Assembly (NCBI GenBank): GCA_027886185.1
Contig: WOAB01000056.1
Coordinates: 15,314,001-15,378,000 of the forward strand
Direction of reading: 5' to 3'
DNA from: Rheum nobile
Taxonomy: Eukaryota > Streptophyta > Magnoliopsida > Caryophyllales > Polygonaceae
DNA length: 64,000 bases
Below the pieces are notes generated by a model. It was given only the letters and a program-made list of their open reading frames with translations. It ran no database searches and was not told the DNA's origin. Of this stretch, positions 34,336 through 45,999 are shown piece by piece (the first letter of the stretch is position 1; every line of letters starts with the position of its first letter). The translations under genes and the position numbers were made by a program.

Positions 34336-35068
34336 TGATGCGAACGACCCTCGAAACGCCGTTGCAAGATAGGATCTTTAACGTTGAACAAGCCTTCCTT
34401 CGTCTCTTCTAACTTGCCAAAGAGATGGCGTCTTCTAAGGCTAAAGAGATAGCCTTTTCACACATGAAACTGGACCAAAGTGATGGTATGTACACGTCCA
34501 AAGTGATGGACAATCATGATCAAAGAGATGATCAAGACGTTCGCCAGAGGAACGCCAGAGTAATGCTCGAACGACGAGCTACGAGATAATTGAGATTCGG
34601 GGGATCGTAGGGTGTTGATGTTGGGATTCAAGGAATGAGATAACTCAACTTAACAACGCAAATCAACATATCTTATTAATGACATAAGTAGTGTTTATAT
34701 AACACAATTTCGTGGCCTATAGCCTTGCAAAATAAGAAAACTACCTAATTCGAAAGATAAGGAAACTAGATAAAAGATAAGATCTTGCTAAAGAAGCAAT
34801 TAGGAAACCAAACAATCTTGGATCATAATTTTCTTAGCTAATCCTAAAGAAATAATAAACTAAATAATGGAAATAATAAAAATCAACTTTCCAACTCATC
34901 TTGAATCTTGTCGAGATCAATTTTGTAGCCACAGGTATGGCCGTTTTACTGAAGACTGTCCACAACCAAACGAGAAGTACCAATTTCGAACTTGCACAAG
35001 ACTTCACCCTTTGCTTGAGCCTCTTCCTTGGAGGCCTTTGATTAATTCTCCCATGCATGTTGCTATCA
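34336..35068 (-). repeat. Array LTR with ~165-170-bp U3 deletion (733 bp)
   Basis: The junction AAAATCAACTTTCCAAC (near 34880) joins AAAATCAA to CAGCTTTCCAAC. The 5' part of U3 between these points is missing. Confidence 0.82.
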
Positions 35069-35874
35069 ATCTCCCCTTCTTGTCTTCGAATCGTCCCCGA
35101 TTCGACGTGGATGAAGAAAGAAGCGTCAAGTAGAGAGACACGAACATCCAGAAAGAGCAAAGGAACAAGTTGTGCATCAGCCTCGAATAACATCAAAGTT
35201 GTCACCTTTGCGGCTGAATCTTCTATGATTGCGGTGGGAGAGAGGTGGGTAAGAACAACAATAGAAACCTCAAGCTTACCAGATACGAGCATTGGTTGCA
35301 AAAGCAGTGATGAGTGCGGCGAAGGGGCCGGTGAAATGCTGCGTTGTGACGAACAACCATCAAGGACCGGGGCTTCGACGACCTCTTCCTCATACTCGTC
35401 CCACTTGGGATGATCAAAGGACATAGGACAGGATTCCACATCCACCAAATCAGCGCCTTTTGGAGAAGGAGTCATCACGAACGGATACGGATCGCATTGA
35501 GAGACCAACATAAACTCCGCATCACGTTGGGCTTGCTCTCGGGCAATCTCCTCGGCTTTGACCTCCTCCAATTCCCTAATGTGTTGGACGATCTCAGCTT
35601 TCTCACGTATGATCTCCGCTCGCTCACGTTCGAGCTTCTCGATACAGGCATGCATGTCTTGTCGCCAAGCCCTTCTAGCAACCAACTCAGCCTTGACACA
35701 TTCATCGTCGTACGTAATATTGTAGTAGTCACCGTCATATGAGGACCGCCTGGGACGTCCTGGTGGCTGAGGAGGTGCGTATTGTGGCCGGTCCCAATAG
35801 CGTCGGTCCTCTCGCCTGTAGGAGCCATGAGGAACATCATAAGGATTGCCATCATCGTAGTAGACGACACGCAT
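34834..35874 (-). CDS. Gag-like ORF of array element, longest copy (346 codons)
   Basis: ATG 35874 (MRVVYYDDGN) opens a frame through the entire internal region (35069-35931) and into the deleted LTR, which extends the C-terminus (STRFKMSWKVDFYYF) to 34834. Coiled coil at about residues 67-120; acidic EYEEEVVEAP at 160-169; hydrophobic block 222-258; QEGEID at 265-270 over the purine tract; basic PPRKRLKQR at 281-289. No enzyme motif is present. The frame is open despite the many broken neighbours, but near-identity within the array means this is weak evidence of selection. Confidence 0.6.
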   Translation of the reverse strand: MRVVYYDDGNPYDVPHGSYRREDRRYWDRPQYAPPQPPGRPRRSSYDGDYYNITYDDECVKAELVARRAWRQDMHACIEKLERERAEIIREKAEIVQHIRELEEVKAEEIAREQAQRDAEFMLVSQCDPYPFVMTPSPKGADLVDVESCPMSFDHPKWDEYEEEVVEAPVLDGCSSQRSISPAPSPHSSLLLQPMLVSGKLEVSIVVLTHLSPTAIIEDSAAKVTTLMLFEADAQLVPLLFLDVRVSLLDASFFIHVESGTIRRQEGEIDSNMHGRINQRPPRKRLKQRVKSCASSKLVLLVWLWTVFSKTAIPVATKLISTRFKMSWKVDFYYFHYLVYYFFRIS

Positions 35875-35931
35875 GGGGAAAGATCAAATAAGAGAAGAAG
35901 AAACTCATCTTCTACTGGCTCTGATACCAAT

Positions 35932-36829
35932 TGAAGCGAACGACCCTCGAAATTCCGTTGCAAGATTGGATCTTTATCGTTGAACAAGCCTTCTTTCGTC
36001 TCTTCTAACTTGCCAAAGAGATGGCGTCTTTTAAGGCTAAAGAGATAGCCTTTTCACACATGAAACTGGACCAAAGTGATGGTCTGTACACGTCCAAAGT
36101 GATGGACAATCATGATCAAAGAGATGATCAAGACGTTCGCCAAAGGAACACCGGAGTAATGCTCGAAGCGACGAGCTACGGTATAATTGAGATCCGGGGG
36201 ATCGTAGGGGGTTGATGTTGGGATTCACGGAAGGAGATAACTCAACTTAACAACTCAAATCAACATATCTTATTAATGAAATAAGCAGTGTTTATATAAC
36301 ACAATTTCGTGGCCTATAGTCTTGCAAAAGAAGAAAACTACCTAATGCGAAAGATAAGGAAACTAGATAAAAGATAAGATCTTGCTAAAGAAGCAATTAT
36401 GAAACCAAACAATCTTGGAACCTAATTCTTCTTATCTAATCCTAAAGAAATAATAAACTAAATAATGGAAATAATAAAAATCAAACAAGGAAAAACGGAT
36501 TAAACTATATCTAATAGAACCTAATTAATGAAAGTGAATAATTCCCGTTAGAAATTGCACAACTCTCAGTAAAACTCGATTTTGACCATCTTCTTGTTTG
36601 AATCTTCATTCGACGTAAACTATGAAGTTCTAGATCTTTGAATCAGCTTTCCAACGCAATCTTGAATCATCTGGAGATCAATTTTCTAGCCACAGTTATG
36701 GCTGTTTTACTGAAGATTGTCCAGAAACAAACGAGAAGTACCAATTTCGAACTTGCACAAGACTTCACCCTTTGCTTGAGCCTCTTCCTTGGAGGCCTTT
36801 GATTAATTCTCACATGCATGTTTCTATCA
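35932..36829 (-). repeat. Array LTR (898 bp), AATCTTCATTC subtype
   Basis: The marker lies near 36600. The U5 end reads GAAGCGAAC instead of GATGCGAAC, so the terminal TCA is mutated to TTCA. Confidence 0.83.
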
Positions 36830-37691
36830 ATCTCCGCTTCTTGGCTTCGAATCGTCCCTGATTCGACGTGGAAGAAGAAAGAAGCGTCAAGTAGAGAGAC
36901 ACGAACATCCAGAAAGAGCAAAGGAACAAGTTGTGCATCAACCTCGAATAACATCAAAGTTGTCACCTTTGCGGCTGAATCTTCTATGATTGTGGTGGGA
37001 GCGAGGTGGGTAAGAACAACAATAGAAACCTCAAGCTCACCAGATACGAGCATTGGTTGCGGAAGCAGTGATTAGTGCGGCGGAGGGGCCGGTGAAATGC
37101 TGCGTTGTGATGAACAACCATCAAGGACCGGGGCTTCGACGACCTCTTCCTCATACTCATCCCACTTGGGATGATCGAAGGACATAGGACAGGATTCCAC
37201 ATCCACCAAATCAGCGCCTTTTGGAGAAGTAGTCATCACGAACGGATACGGATCGCATTGAGAGACCAACATAAACTCCGCATCACGTTGGGCTTGCTCT
37301 CGGGCAATCTCCTTGGCTTTGACCTCCTCCAATTCCCTAATACGTTGGACGATCTCAGCTTTCTCACGTATGATCTCATCTCGGTCACATTCGAGCTTCT
37401 CGATACGGGCATGTATGTCTTGCCGCAAACCCCTTCTAGCAACCAACTCAGCCCTGACACATTCATCGTCGTACGTAATGGTGTAGTAGTCATCGTCATA
37501 TGAGGACCGCTTGGGACATCCTGGTGGCTAAGGAGGTGCGTATTGTGGCCGGTCCCAATAGCGTCGGTCCTCTCGCCTGTTGGAGCCATGAGGAACATCA
37601 TAAGGATTGCATCATCATAGTAGACGGCACGCATGGGGGAAGATCAATTAAGAGAAGAAGAAACTGAGCTTGTACTGGCTTTGATACCAAT
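36830..37691 (-). pseudogene. Array internal region, frameshifted gag-like ORF
   Basis: A one-base deletion at GATTGCATCATC (near 37609) breaks the N-terminal YYDDGNPYD frame. A TAA at 37072 ends the coiled-coil frame in the Pro-rich linker. Confidence 0.73.
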
Positions 37692-38588
37692 TGATGCGAA
37701 CGACCCTCGAAACGTCGTTGCAAGATAGGATCTTTAACGTTGAACAAGCCTTCCTTTGTCTCTTCTAACTTGCCAAAGAGATGGCGTCTTCTAAGGCTAA
37801 AGAGATAGCCTTTTCACACATGAAACTGGACCAAAGTGATGGTCTGTACACGTCCAAAGTGATGGACAATCATGATCAAAGAGATGATCAAGACGTTCGC
37901 CAAAGGAACGCCGGAGTAATGCTCGAAGCGACGAGCTACGGGATAATTGAGATCCGGGGGATCGTAGGGGGTTGATGTTGGGATTCAAGGAAGGAGATAA
38001 CTCAACTTAACAACTCAAATGAACATATCCTATTAATGACATAAGTAGTGTTTATATAACACAATTTCGTGGCCTATAGCCTTGCAAAAGAAGAAAACTA
38101 CCTAATGCGAAAGATAAGGAAACTAGATAAAATATAAGATCTTGCTAAAGAAGCAATTAGGAAATCTAACAATCTTGGATCATAATTCTTCTTATCTAAT
38201 CCTAAAGAAATAATAAACTAAATAATGGAAATAATCAAAATCAAACAAGGAAAAACAAATTAAACTATATCTAATAGAACCTAATTAAGGAAAGTGAATA
38301 ATTCCCGTTAGAAATTGCACAGCTCTCAGTAAAACTCGATTTTGACCATCTTTTTGTTGGACTGTTGATTTGTCGTAAACTATGAAGTTGTAGATCTTTG
38401 AATCAGTTTTCCAACGCATCTTGAATCATCTCGAGATCAATTTTCTAGCCACAGGTATGGCCGTTTTACTGTAGACTGTACAGAACCAAACGAGAAGTAC
38501 CAATTTCGAACTTGCACAAGACTTCACCCTTTGCTTGAGCCTCTTCCTTGGAGGCCTTTGATTAATTCTCCCATGCATATTGCTATCA
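37692..38588 (-). repeat. Array LTR (897 bp)
   Basis: A complete LTR of the 898 type. U3 has GACTGTTGATTTGTCG (near 38361) as a private variant. Confidence 0.84.
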
Positions 38589-39359
38589 ATCTCCCCTTCT
38601 TGGCTTCGAATCGTCCCCGATTAGACATGGATGAAGAAAGAAGCGTCAAGTAGAGAGACACGAACATCCAGAAAGAGCAAAGGAACAAGTTGTGCATCAG
38701 CCTCGAATAACATTAAAGTTGTCACATTTGCGGCTAAATCATTGCATTGGATGGGCCGGTGAAATGTTGCGTTGTGACGAACAACCATCAAGCACCGGGG
38801 CTTCGACGACCTCTTCCTCATACTCGTCCCACTTGGGATGATCGAAGGACATAGGACAGGATTCCACATCCACCAAATCAGCGCCGTTTGGAGAAGGAGT
38901 CATCACGAACAGATACGGATCGCATTGAGAGACCAACATAAACTCCGCATCACGTTGGGCTTGCTCTCGGGCAATCTCCTCGGCTTTGACTTCCTCCAAT
39001 TCACTAATGCGTTGGAAGATCTCAGCTTTCTCATGTATGATCTTCGCTCGCTCACGTTCGAGCTTCTCGATACGGGCATGCATGTCTTGCCGCCAAGCCC
39101 TTCTAGCAACCAACTAAGCCCTGACACATTCATCATCGTACGTAATGTTGTAGTAGTCATTGTCATATGAGGACCGCCTGGGACGTCCTGGTGGCTGAGG
39201 AGGTGCGTATTGTGGCCGGTCCCAATAGCGTCGGTCCTCTCGCCTGTAGGAGCCATGAGGAACATCATAAGGATTGCCATCATCGTAGTAGATGGCACGC
39301 ATGGGGGAAGATCAAATAAGAGAAGAAGAAACTCAGCTTGTACTGGCTCTGATACCAAT
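38589..39359 (-). pseudogene. Array internal region with 91-bp deletion
   Basis: The deletion lies at AAATCATTGCATTGGATGGG (near 38738). The ORF is stopped at TAG in CVRAELVA (near 39115), a change shared with the copies at 40259, 44255 and 50962. The right-hand lineage therefore descends from a broken ORF. Confidence 0.75.
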
Positions 39360-40258
39360 TGATACGAACGACCCTCGAAACGCCGTTGCAAGATAGGATC
39401 TTTAACGTTGAACAAGTCTTCCTTCGTCTCTTTTAACTTGCCAAAGAGATAGCGTCTTCTAAGGCTAAAGAGATAGCCTTTTCACACATGAAACTGGACC
39501 AAAGTGATGGTCTGTACACGTCCAAAGTGATGGACAATCATGATCAAAGAGATGATCAAGACGTTCGCCAGAGGAACGCCGGAGTAATGCTCGAAGCGAC
39601 GAGCTACGGGATAATTGAGATCCGGGGGATCGTAGGGGGTTGATGTTGGGATTCAAGGAAGGAGATAACTCAACTTAACAAATCAAATCAACATATCTTA
39701 TTAATGACATAAGTAGTGTTTATATAACACAATTTCGTGGCCTTTATCCTTGCAAAAGAAGAAAACTACGTAATGCGAAAGATAAGGAAAATAGATAAAA
39801 GATAAGATCTTGCTAAAGAAGCAATTAGGAAACTAAACAATCTTGGATCATAATTCTTCTTATCTAATCGCAAAAAGAAATAATAAACTAAATAATGGAA
39901 ATAATAAAAATCAAACAAGGAAAAACGGATTAAACTATATCAAATAGAACCTAATTAAGGAAAGTGAATAATTCCCGTTAGAAATTGCACAGCTCTCAGT
40001 AAAACTCGATTTTGACCATCTTCATGTTGGAATCTTGATTCGACGTAAACTATGAAGTTGTAGATCTTTGAATCAGTTTTCCAACGCATCTTGAATCATC
40101 TCGATATCTATTTTCTAGCCACAGGTATGGCCATTTTACTGAAGACTGTCCAGAACCAAATGATAAGTATCAATTTCGAACTTGCACAAGACTTCACCCT
40201 TTGCTTGAGCCTCTTCCTTGGAGGCCTTTGATTAATTCTCTCATGCATGTTGCTATCA
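39360..40258 (-). repeat. Array LTR (899 bp), TATCA terminus
   Basis: The U5 end reads TGATACGAAC, giving a perfect TGATA...TATCA terminal inverted repeat. This variant also occurs at 41123, 45118, 51825 and 59557. Confidence 0.84.
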
Positions 40259-41122
40259 ATCTCCCCTTTCTTGGCTTCGAATCGTCCCCGATTCGACATG
40301 GATGAAGAAAGAAGCGTCAAGTAGAGAGACACGAACATCCAGAAATAGCAAAGGAACAAGTTGTGCATCAGCCTCGAATAACATCAAAGTTGTCACATTT
40401 GCGGCTGAATCTTCTATGATTGTGGTGGGAGCGCGGTGGGTAAGAACAACAATAGAAACCTCAAGCTTACCAGATACGAGCATTGGTTGCGGAAGCAGTG
40501 ATGAGTGCGGCAGAGGGGCCGGTTAAATGCTGTGTCGGGACGAACAACCATGAAGGACCGGTGCTTCGACGACCTCTTCCTCATACTCGTCCCACTTGGG
40601 ATGATCGAAGGACATAGGACATGATTCCACATCCACCAAATCAGCGCCTTTTGGAGAAGGAGTCATCACGAACGAATACAGATCGCATTGAGATACCAAC
40701 ATAAACTCTGCATCACGTTGGGCTTGCTCTCGGGCAATCTCCTCGGCTTTGACCTCCTCCAATTCCCTAATGCGTTGGACGATCTCAGCTTTCTCACGTA
40801 TGATCTTCGCTCGCTCACGTTCGAGCTTCTCGATACGGGAATGCATGTCTTGCCGCCAAGCCCTTCTAGAAACCAACTAAGCCCTGACACATTCATCGTC
40901 GTACGTAATGTTGTAGTAGTCATCGTCATATGAGGACCGCCTGGGACGTCCTGGTGGCTGAGGAGGAGCATATTGTGGCCGGTCCAAATAGCGTCGGTCC
41001 TCTCGCCTGTAGGAGCCATGAGGAACATCATAAGGATTGCCATCATGGTAGTAGACGGCACGCATGGGGGAAGATCGAATAAGAGAAGAAGAAACTCAAC
41101 TTGTACTGGCTCTGATACCAAT
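40259..41122 (-). pseudogene. Array internal region, doubly stopped gag-like ORF
   Basis: Stops: TAG in CVRAELVA (near 40878) and TAA in the Pro-rich linker (GCCGGTTAAATGC near 40524). It is nearly identical to 44255-45117 and 50962-51824, with constant offsets of 3,995 and then 6,707 bp. Confidence 0.75.
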
Positions 41123-42004
41123 TGATACGAACGACCCTCGAAACGCCTTTGCAAGATAGGATCTTTAACGTTGAACAAGCCTTTCTTCGTCTCTTCTAAC
41201 TTGCCAAAGAGATGGCGTCTTCTAAGTATAAAGAGATAGCCTTTTCACACATGAAACTGGACCAAAGTGATGGTCTGTACACGTCCAAAGTGATGGACAA
41301 TCATGATCAAAGAGATGATCAAGACGTTCGCCAGACGAACGTCGGAGTAATGCTCGAAGCGACGAGCTACGGGAAAATTGTGATCTGGGGGATCGTATGG
41401 GGTTGATGTTGGGATTCAAGGAAGGACATAACTCAACTTAACAACTCAAATCAACATATCTTATTAATGACATAAGTAGTGTTTATATAACACAATTTTG
41501 TGGCCTATATCCTTGCAAAAGAAGGAAACTACCTAATGCGAAAGATAAGGAAACTAGATAAAAGATAATGGAAATAATAAAATAATTAACTAAAGAAATA
41601 ATTTCTCTTATCTAATCCTAAAGAAATAATAAACTAAATAATGGAAATAATAAAAATCAAACAAGGAAAAACGGATTAAACTATATCTAATAGAACCTAA
41701 TTAAGGAAAGTGAATAATTTCCGTTAGAAATTGCACAGCTCTCAGTAAAACTCAATTTTGACCATCTTCTTGTTAGAATCTTGATTCGACGTAAACTATG
41801 AAGTTGTAGATCTTTGAATCAGCTTTCCAACGCATCTTGAATCATCTCGAGATCTATTTTCTAGTGACAAGTATGGCCGTTTTACTGAAGACTGTCCAGA
41901 ACCAAACGAGAAGTACCAATTTCGAACTTGCACAAGACTTCACCCTTTGCTTGAGCCTCTTTCTTGGAGGCCTTTGATTAATTCTCACATGCATGCTGCT
42001 ATCA
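41123..42004 (-). repeat. Array LTR with rearranged U3 (882 bp)
   Basis: About 55 bp of U3 (AGATCTTGCTAAAG to GGATCC) is replaced by an AATAATAAAATAATTAAC-type stretch near 41570. The same replacement is in all short units and in LTRs 45118 and 51825, but not 59557. Confidence 0.82.
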
Positions 42005-44254
42005 ATCTCCCCTTCTTGGCTTCAAATCGTCCCCGATTCGACGTGGATGAAGAAAGAAGCGTCAAGTAGAGAGACACGAACATCCAGAAAGAGCAAAGGA
42101 ACAAGTTGTGCATCAGCCTCGAATAACATCAAAGTTGTCACATTTGCGGCTGAATCTTCTATGTTTGTGGTGGAAGCGATGTGGGTAAGAACAACAATAG
42201 AAACCTCAAGCTTAGGAAACTATAAGTAGTGTTTATATAACACAATTTCGTGGCCTATAGCCTTGCAAAAGAAGAAAACTACCTAATGCGAAAGATAAGA
42301 AAACTAGATAAAAGATAAAGGAAATAATAAAATAATAAACTAAAGAAATAATTCTTCTTATATACATCCTAAAGAAATAATAAACCAAATAATGGAAATA
42401 ATAAAAATCAAACAAGGAAAAACGGATTAAACTATATCTAATAGAACCTAATTAAGGAAACTGAATAATTCCCGTTAGAAATTGCACAGCTCTCAGTAAA
42501 ACTCAATTTTGACTATCTTCTTGTTAGAATCTTGATTCGACCTAAACTATGAAGTTATAGATATTTGAATCAGTTTTCCAACGCATCTTGAATCATCTCG
42601 AGATCTATTTTCTAGCGACAAGTATGGCCGTTTTACTGAAGACTGTCCAGAATCAAACGAGAAGTACCAATTTCGAACTTGCACAAGACTTCACCCTTTG
42701 CTTGAGCCTCTTCCTTGGAGGCCTTTGATTAATTATCCCATGCATGTTGCTATCAATCTCACCTTCTTGGCTTCGATTCGTCCCCGATTCGACGTGGATG
42801 AAGAAAGAAGCGTCAAGTAGAGAGACACGAACTTCCAGAAAGAGCAAAGGAACAAGTTGTGCATCAGCCTCGAATAACATCAAAGTTGTCACCTTTGCGG
42901 CTGAATCTTCTATGATTGTGATGGGAGCGAGGTGGGTAAGAACAACAATAGAAATCTCAAGCTTAGGAAACTATAATTAGTGTTTATATAACACAATTTT
43001 GTGGCCTATAGCCATGCAAAAGAAGAAAACTACCTAATGCGAAAGATCAGGAAACTAGACAAAAGATAATGGAAATAATAAAATAATAAACTAAAGAAAT
43101 AATTCTTCTTATCTAATCCTAAAGAAATAATAAACTAAATAATGGAAATAATAAAAATCAAACAAGGAAAAACGGTTTAAACTATATCTAATAGAACCTA
43201 ATTAAGGAAAGTGAATAATTCCCGTTAGAAATTGCACAACTCTCAGTAAAACCCGATTTTGACCATCTTCTTGTTAGAATCTTGATTCGACGTAAACTAT
43301 GAAGTTGTAGATCTTTGAATCAGCTTTCCAACTCATCTTGAATCATCTCGAGATATATTTTCTAGCCACAAGTATGGCCGTTTTACTGAAGACTGTCCAG
43401 AACCAAACGAGAAGTACCAATTTCGAACTTGCACAAGACTTCACCCTTTGCTTGAGCCTCTTCCTTGGAGGCCTTTGATTAATTCTCTCATTCATGTTGC
43501 TATCAATCTCCCCTTCTTGGCTTCGAATCGTCCCCGATTCTACGTGGATGAAGAAAGAAGCGTCAAGTAGAGAGACACGAACATCCAGAAAGAGCAAAGG
43601 AACAAGTTGTCCATCAGCCTCGAATAACATCAAAGTTGTCACCTTTGCGGCTGAATATTCTATGATTGTGATGGGAGCGAGGTGGGTAAGAACAACAATA
43701 GAAACCTCAAGCTTAGGAAACTATAAGTAGTGTTTATATAACACAATTTTATGGCCTATAGCCATGCAAAAGAAGAAAACTACCTAATGCGAAAGATAAG
43801 GAAACTAGATAAAAGATAATGAAATAATAAAATAATAAACTAAAGAAATAATTGTTCTTATCTATTCCTAAAGAAATAATAAAATAAATAATGGAAATAA
43901 TAAAAATCAAACAAGGAAAAACGGATTAAACTATATCTAATAGAACCTAATTAAGGAAAGTGAATAATTTCCGTTAGAAATTGCACAGCTCTCAGTAAAA
44001 CTCGATTTTGACCATCTTCTTTTTAGAATCTTGATTCGACGTAAACTATGAAGTTGTAGATCTTTGAATCAGTTTTCCAACGCATCTTGAATCATCTCGA
44101 GATCTATTTTCTAGCCACAAGTACGGCCGTTTTACTGAAGACTGTCCAGAACCAAACGAGAAGTACCAATTTCGAACTTGCACAAGACTTCACCCTTTGC
44201 TTGAGCCTCTTCCTTGGAGGCCTTTGATTAATTCTCTCATGCATGTTGCTATCA
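42005..44254 (-). repeat. Short-unit block A: three 750-bp monomers
   Basis: Monomers at 42005-42755, 42756-43505 and 43506-44254. Each starts with the purine tract and the last ~209 bp of the internal region, then CAAGCTTA-GGAAACT-ATAAGTAG (42207-42229), where about 1,002 bp containing gag, primer-binding site, U5 and R are missing. U3 with its TATA box follows. GGAAACT is filler DNA. Frames of 78-99 codons in these monomers are remnants of the gag-like ORF. Confidence 0.88.
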
Positions 44255-45117
44255 ATCTCCCCTTCTTGGCTTCGAATCGTCCCCGATTCGACGTGGATGA
44301 AGAAAGAAGCGTCAAGTAGAGAGACACGAACATCCAGAAAGAGCAAAGGAACAAGTTGTGCATCAGCCTCGAATAACATCAAAGTTGTCACATTTGCGGC
44401 TGAATCTTCTATGATTGTGGTGGGAGCGCGGTGGGTAAGAACAACAATAGAAACCTCAAGTTTACCAGATACGAGCATTGGTTGCGGAAGCAGTGATGAG
44501 TGCGGCAGAGGGGCCGGTTAAATGCTGCGTTGGGACGAACAACCATCAAGGACCGGGGCTTCGACGACCTCTTCCTCATACTCGTCCCACTTGGGATGAT
44601 CGAAGGACATAGGACAGGATTCCACATCCACCAAATCAGCGCCTTTTGGAGAAGGAGTCATCACGAACGGATACGGATCGCATTGAGAGACCAACATAAA
44701 CTCTGCATCACGTTGGGCTTGCTCTCGGGCAATCTCCTCGGCTTTGACCTCCTCCAATTCCCTAATGCGTTGGACGATCTCAGCTTTCTCACGTATGATC
44801 TTCGCTCGCTCACGTTCGAGCTGCTCGATACGGGAATGCATGTCTTGCCGCCAAGCCCTTCTAGAAACCAACTAAGCCCTGACACATTCATCGTCGTACG
44901 TAATGTTGTAGTAGTCATCGTCATATGAGGACCGCCTGGGACGTCCTGGTGGCTGAGGAGGTGCATATTGTGGCCGGTCCAAATAGCGTCGGTCCTCTCG
45001 CCTGTAGGAGCCATGAGGAACATCATAAGGATTGCCATCATCGTAGTAGACGGCACGCATGGGGGAAGATCAAATAAGAGAAGAAGAAACTCAACTTGTA
45101 CTGGCTCTGATACCAAT
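44255..45117 (-). pseudogene. Array internal region (long unit between short blocks A and B)
   Basis: An 863-bp copy with the lineage stops (TAG near 44873, TAA near 44519). The primer-binding site is perfect (45101-45115). Confidence 0.76.
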
Positions 45118-45999
45118 TGATACGAACGACCCTCGAAACGCCGTTGCAAGATAGGATCTTTAACGTTGAACAAGCCTTTCTTCGTCTCTTCTAACTTGCC
45201 AAAGAGATGGCGTCTTCTAAGTCTAAAGAGATAGCCTTTTCACACATGAAACCGGACCAAAGTGATGGTCTGTACACGTCCAAAGTGATGGACAATCATG
45301 ATCAAAGAGATGATCAAGACGTTCGCCAGACGAACGTCGGAGTAATGCTCGAAGCGACGAGCTACGGGAAAATTGTGATCTGGGGGATCGTATGGGGTTG
45401 ATGTTGGGATTCAAGGAAGGACATAACTCAACTTAACAACTCAAATCAACATATCTTATTAATGACATAAGTAGTGTTTATATAACACAATTTTGCGGCC
45501 TATAGCCTTGCAAAAGAAGGAAACTACCTAATGCGAAAGATAAGGAAACTAGATAAAAGATAATGGAAATAATAAAATAATTAACTAAAGAAATAATTCC
45601 TCTTATCTAATCCTAAAGAAATAATAAACTAAATAATGGAAATAATAAAAATCAAACAAGGAAAAACGGATTAAACTATATCTAATAGAACCTAATTAAG
45701 GAAAGTGAATAATTCCCGTTAGAAATTGCACAGCTCTCAGTAAAACTCAATTTTGACCATTTTCTTGTTAGAATCTTGATTCGACGTAAACTATGAAGTT
45801 GTAGATCTTTGAATCAGCTTTCCAACGCATCTTGAATCATCTCGAGATCTATTTTCTAGTGACAAGTATGGCCGTTTTACTGAAGACTGTCCAGAACCAA
45901 ACGAGAAGTACCAATTTCGAAGTTGCACAAGACTTCACCCTTTGCTTGAGCCTCTTTCTTGGAGGCCTTTGATTATTTCTCACATGCATGCTGCTATCA
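45118..45999 (-). repeat. Array LTR with rearranged U3 (882 bp)
   Basis: Near-identical to 41123-42004 and 51825-52706. CATGCATGCTGCTATCA ends the U3 side, a marker of the monomer that follows each of these LTRs. Confidence 0.83.
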
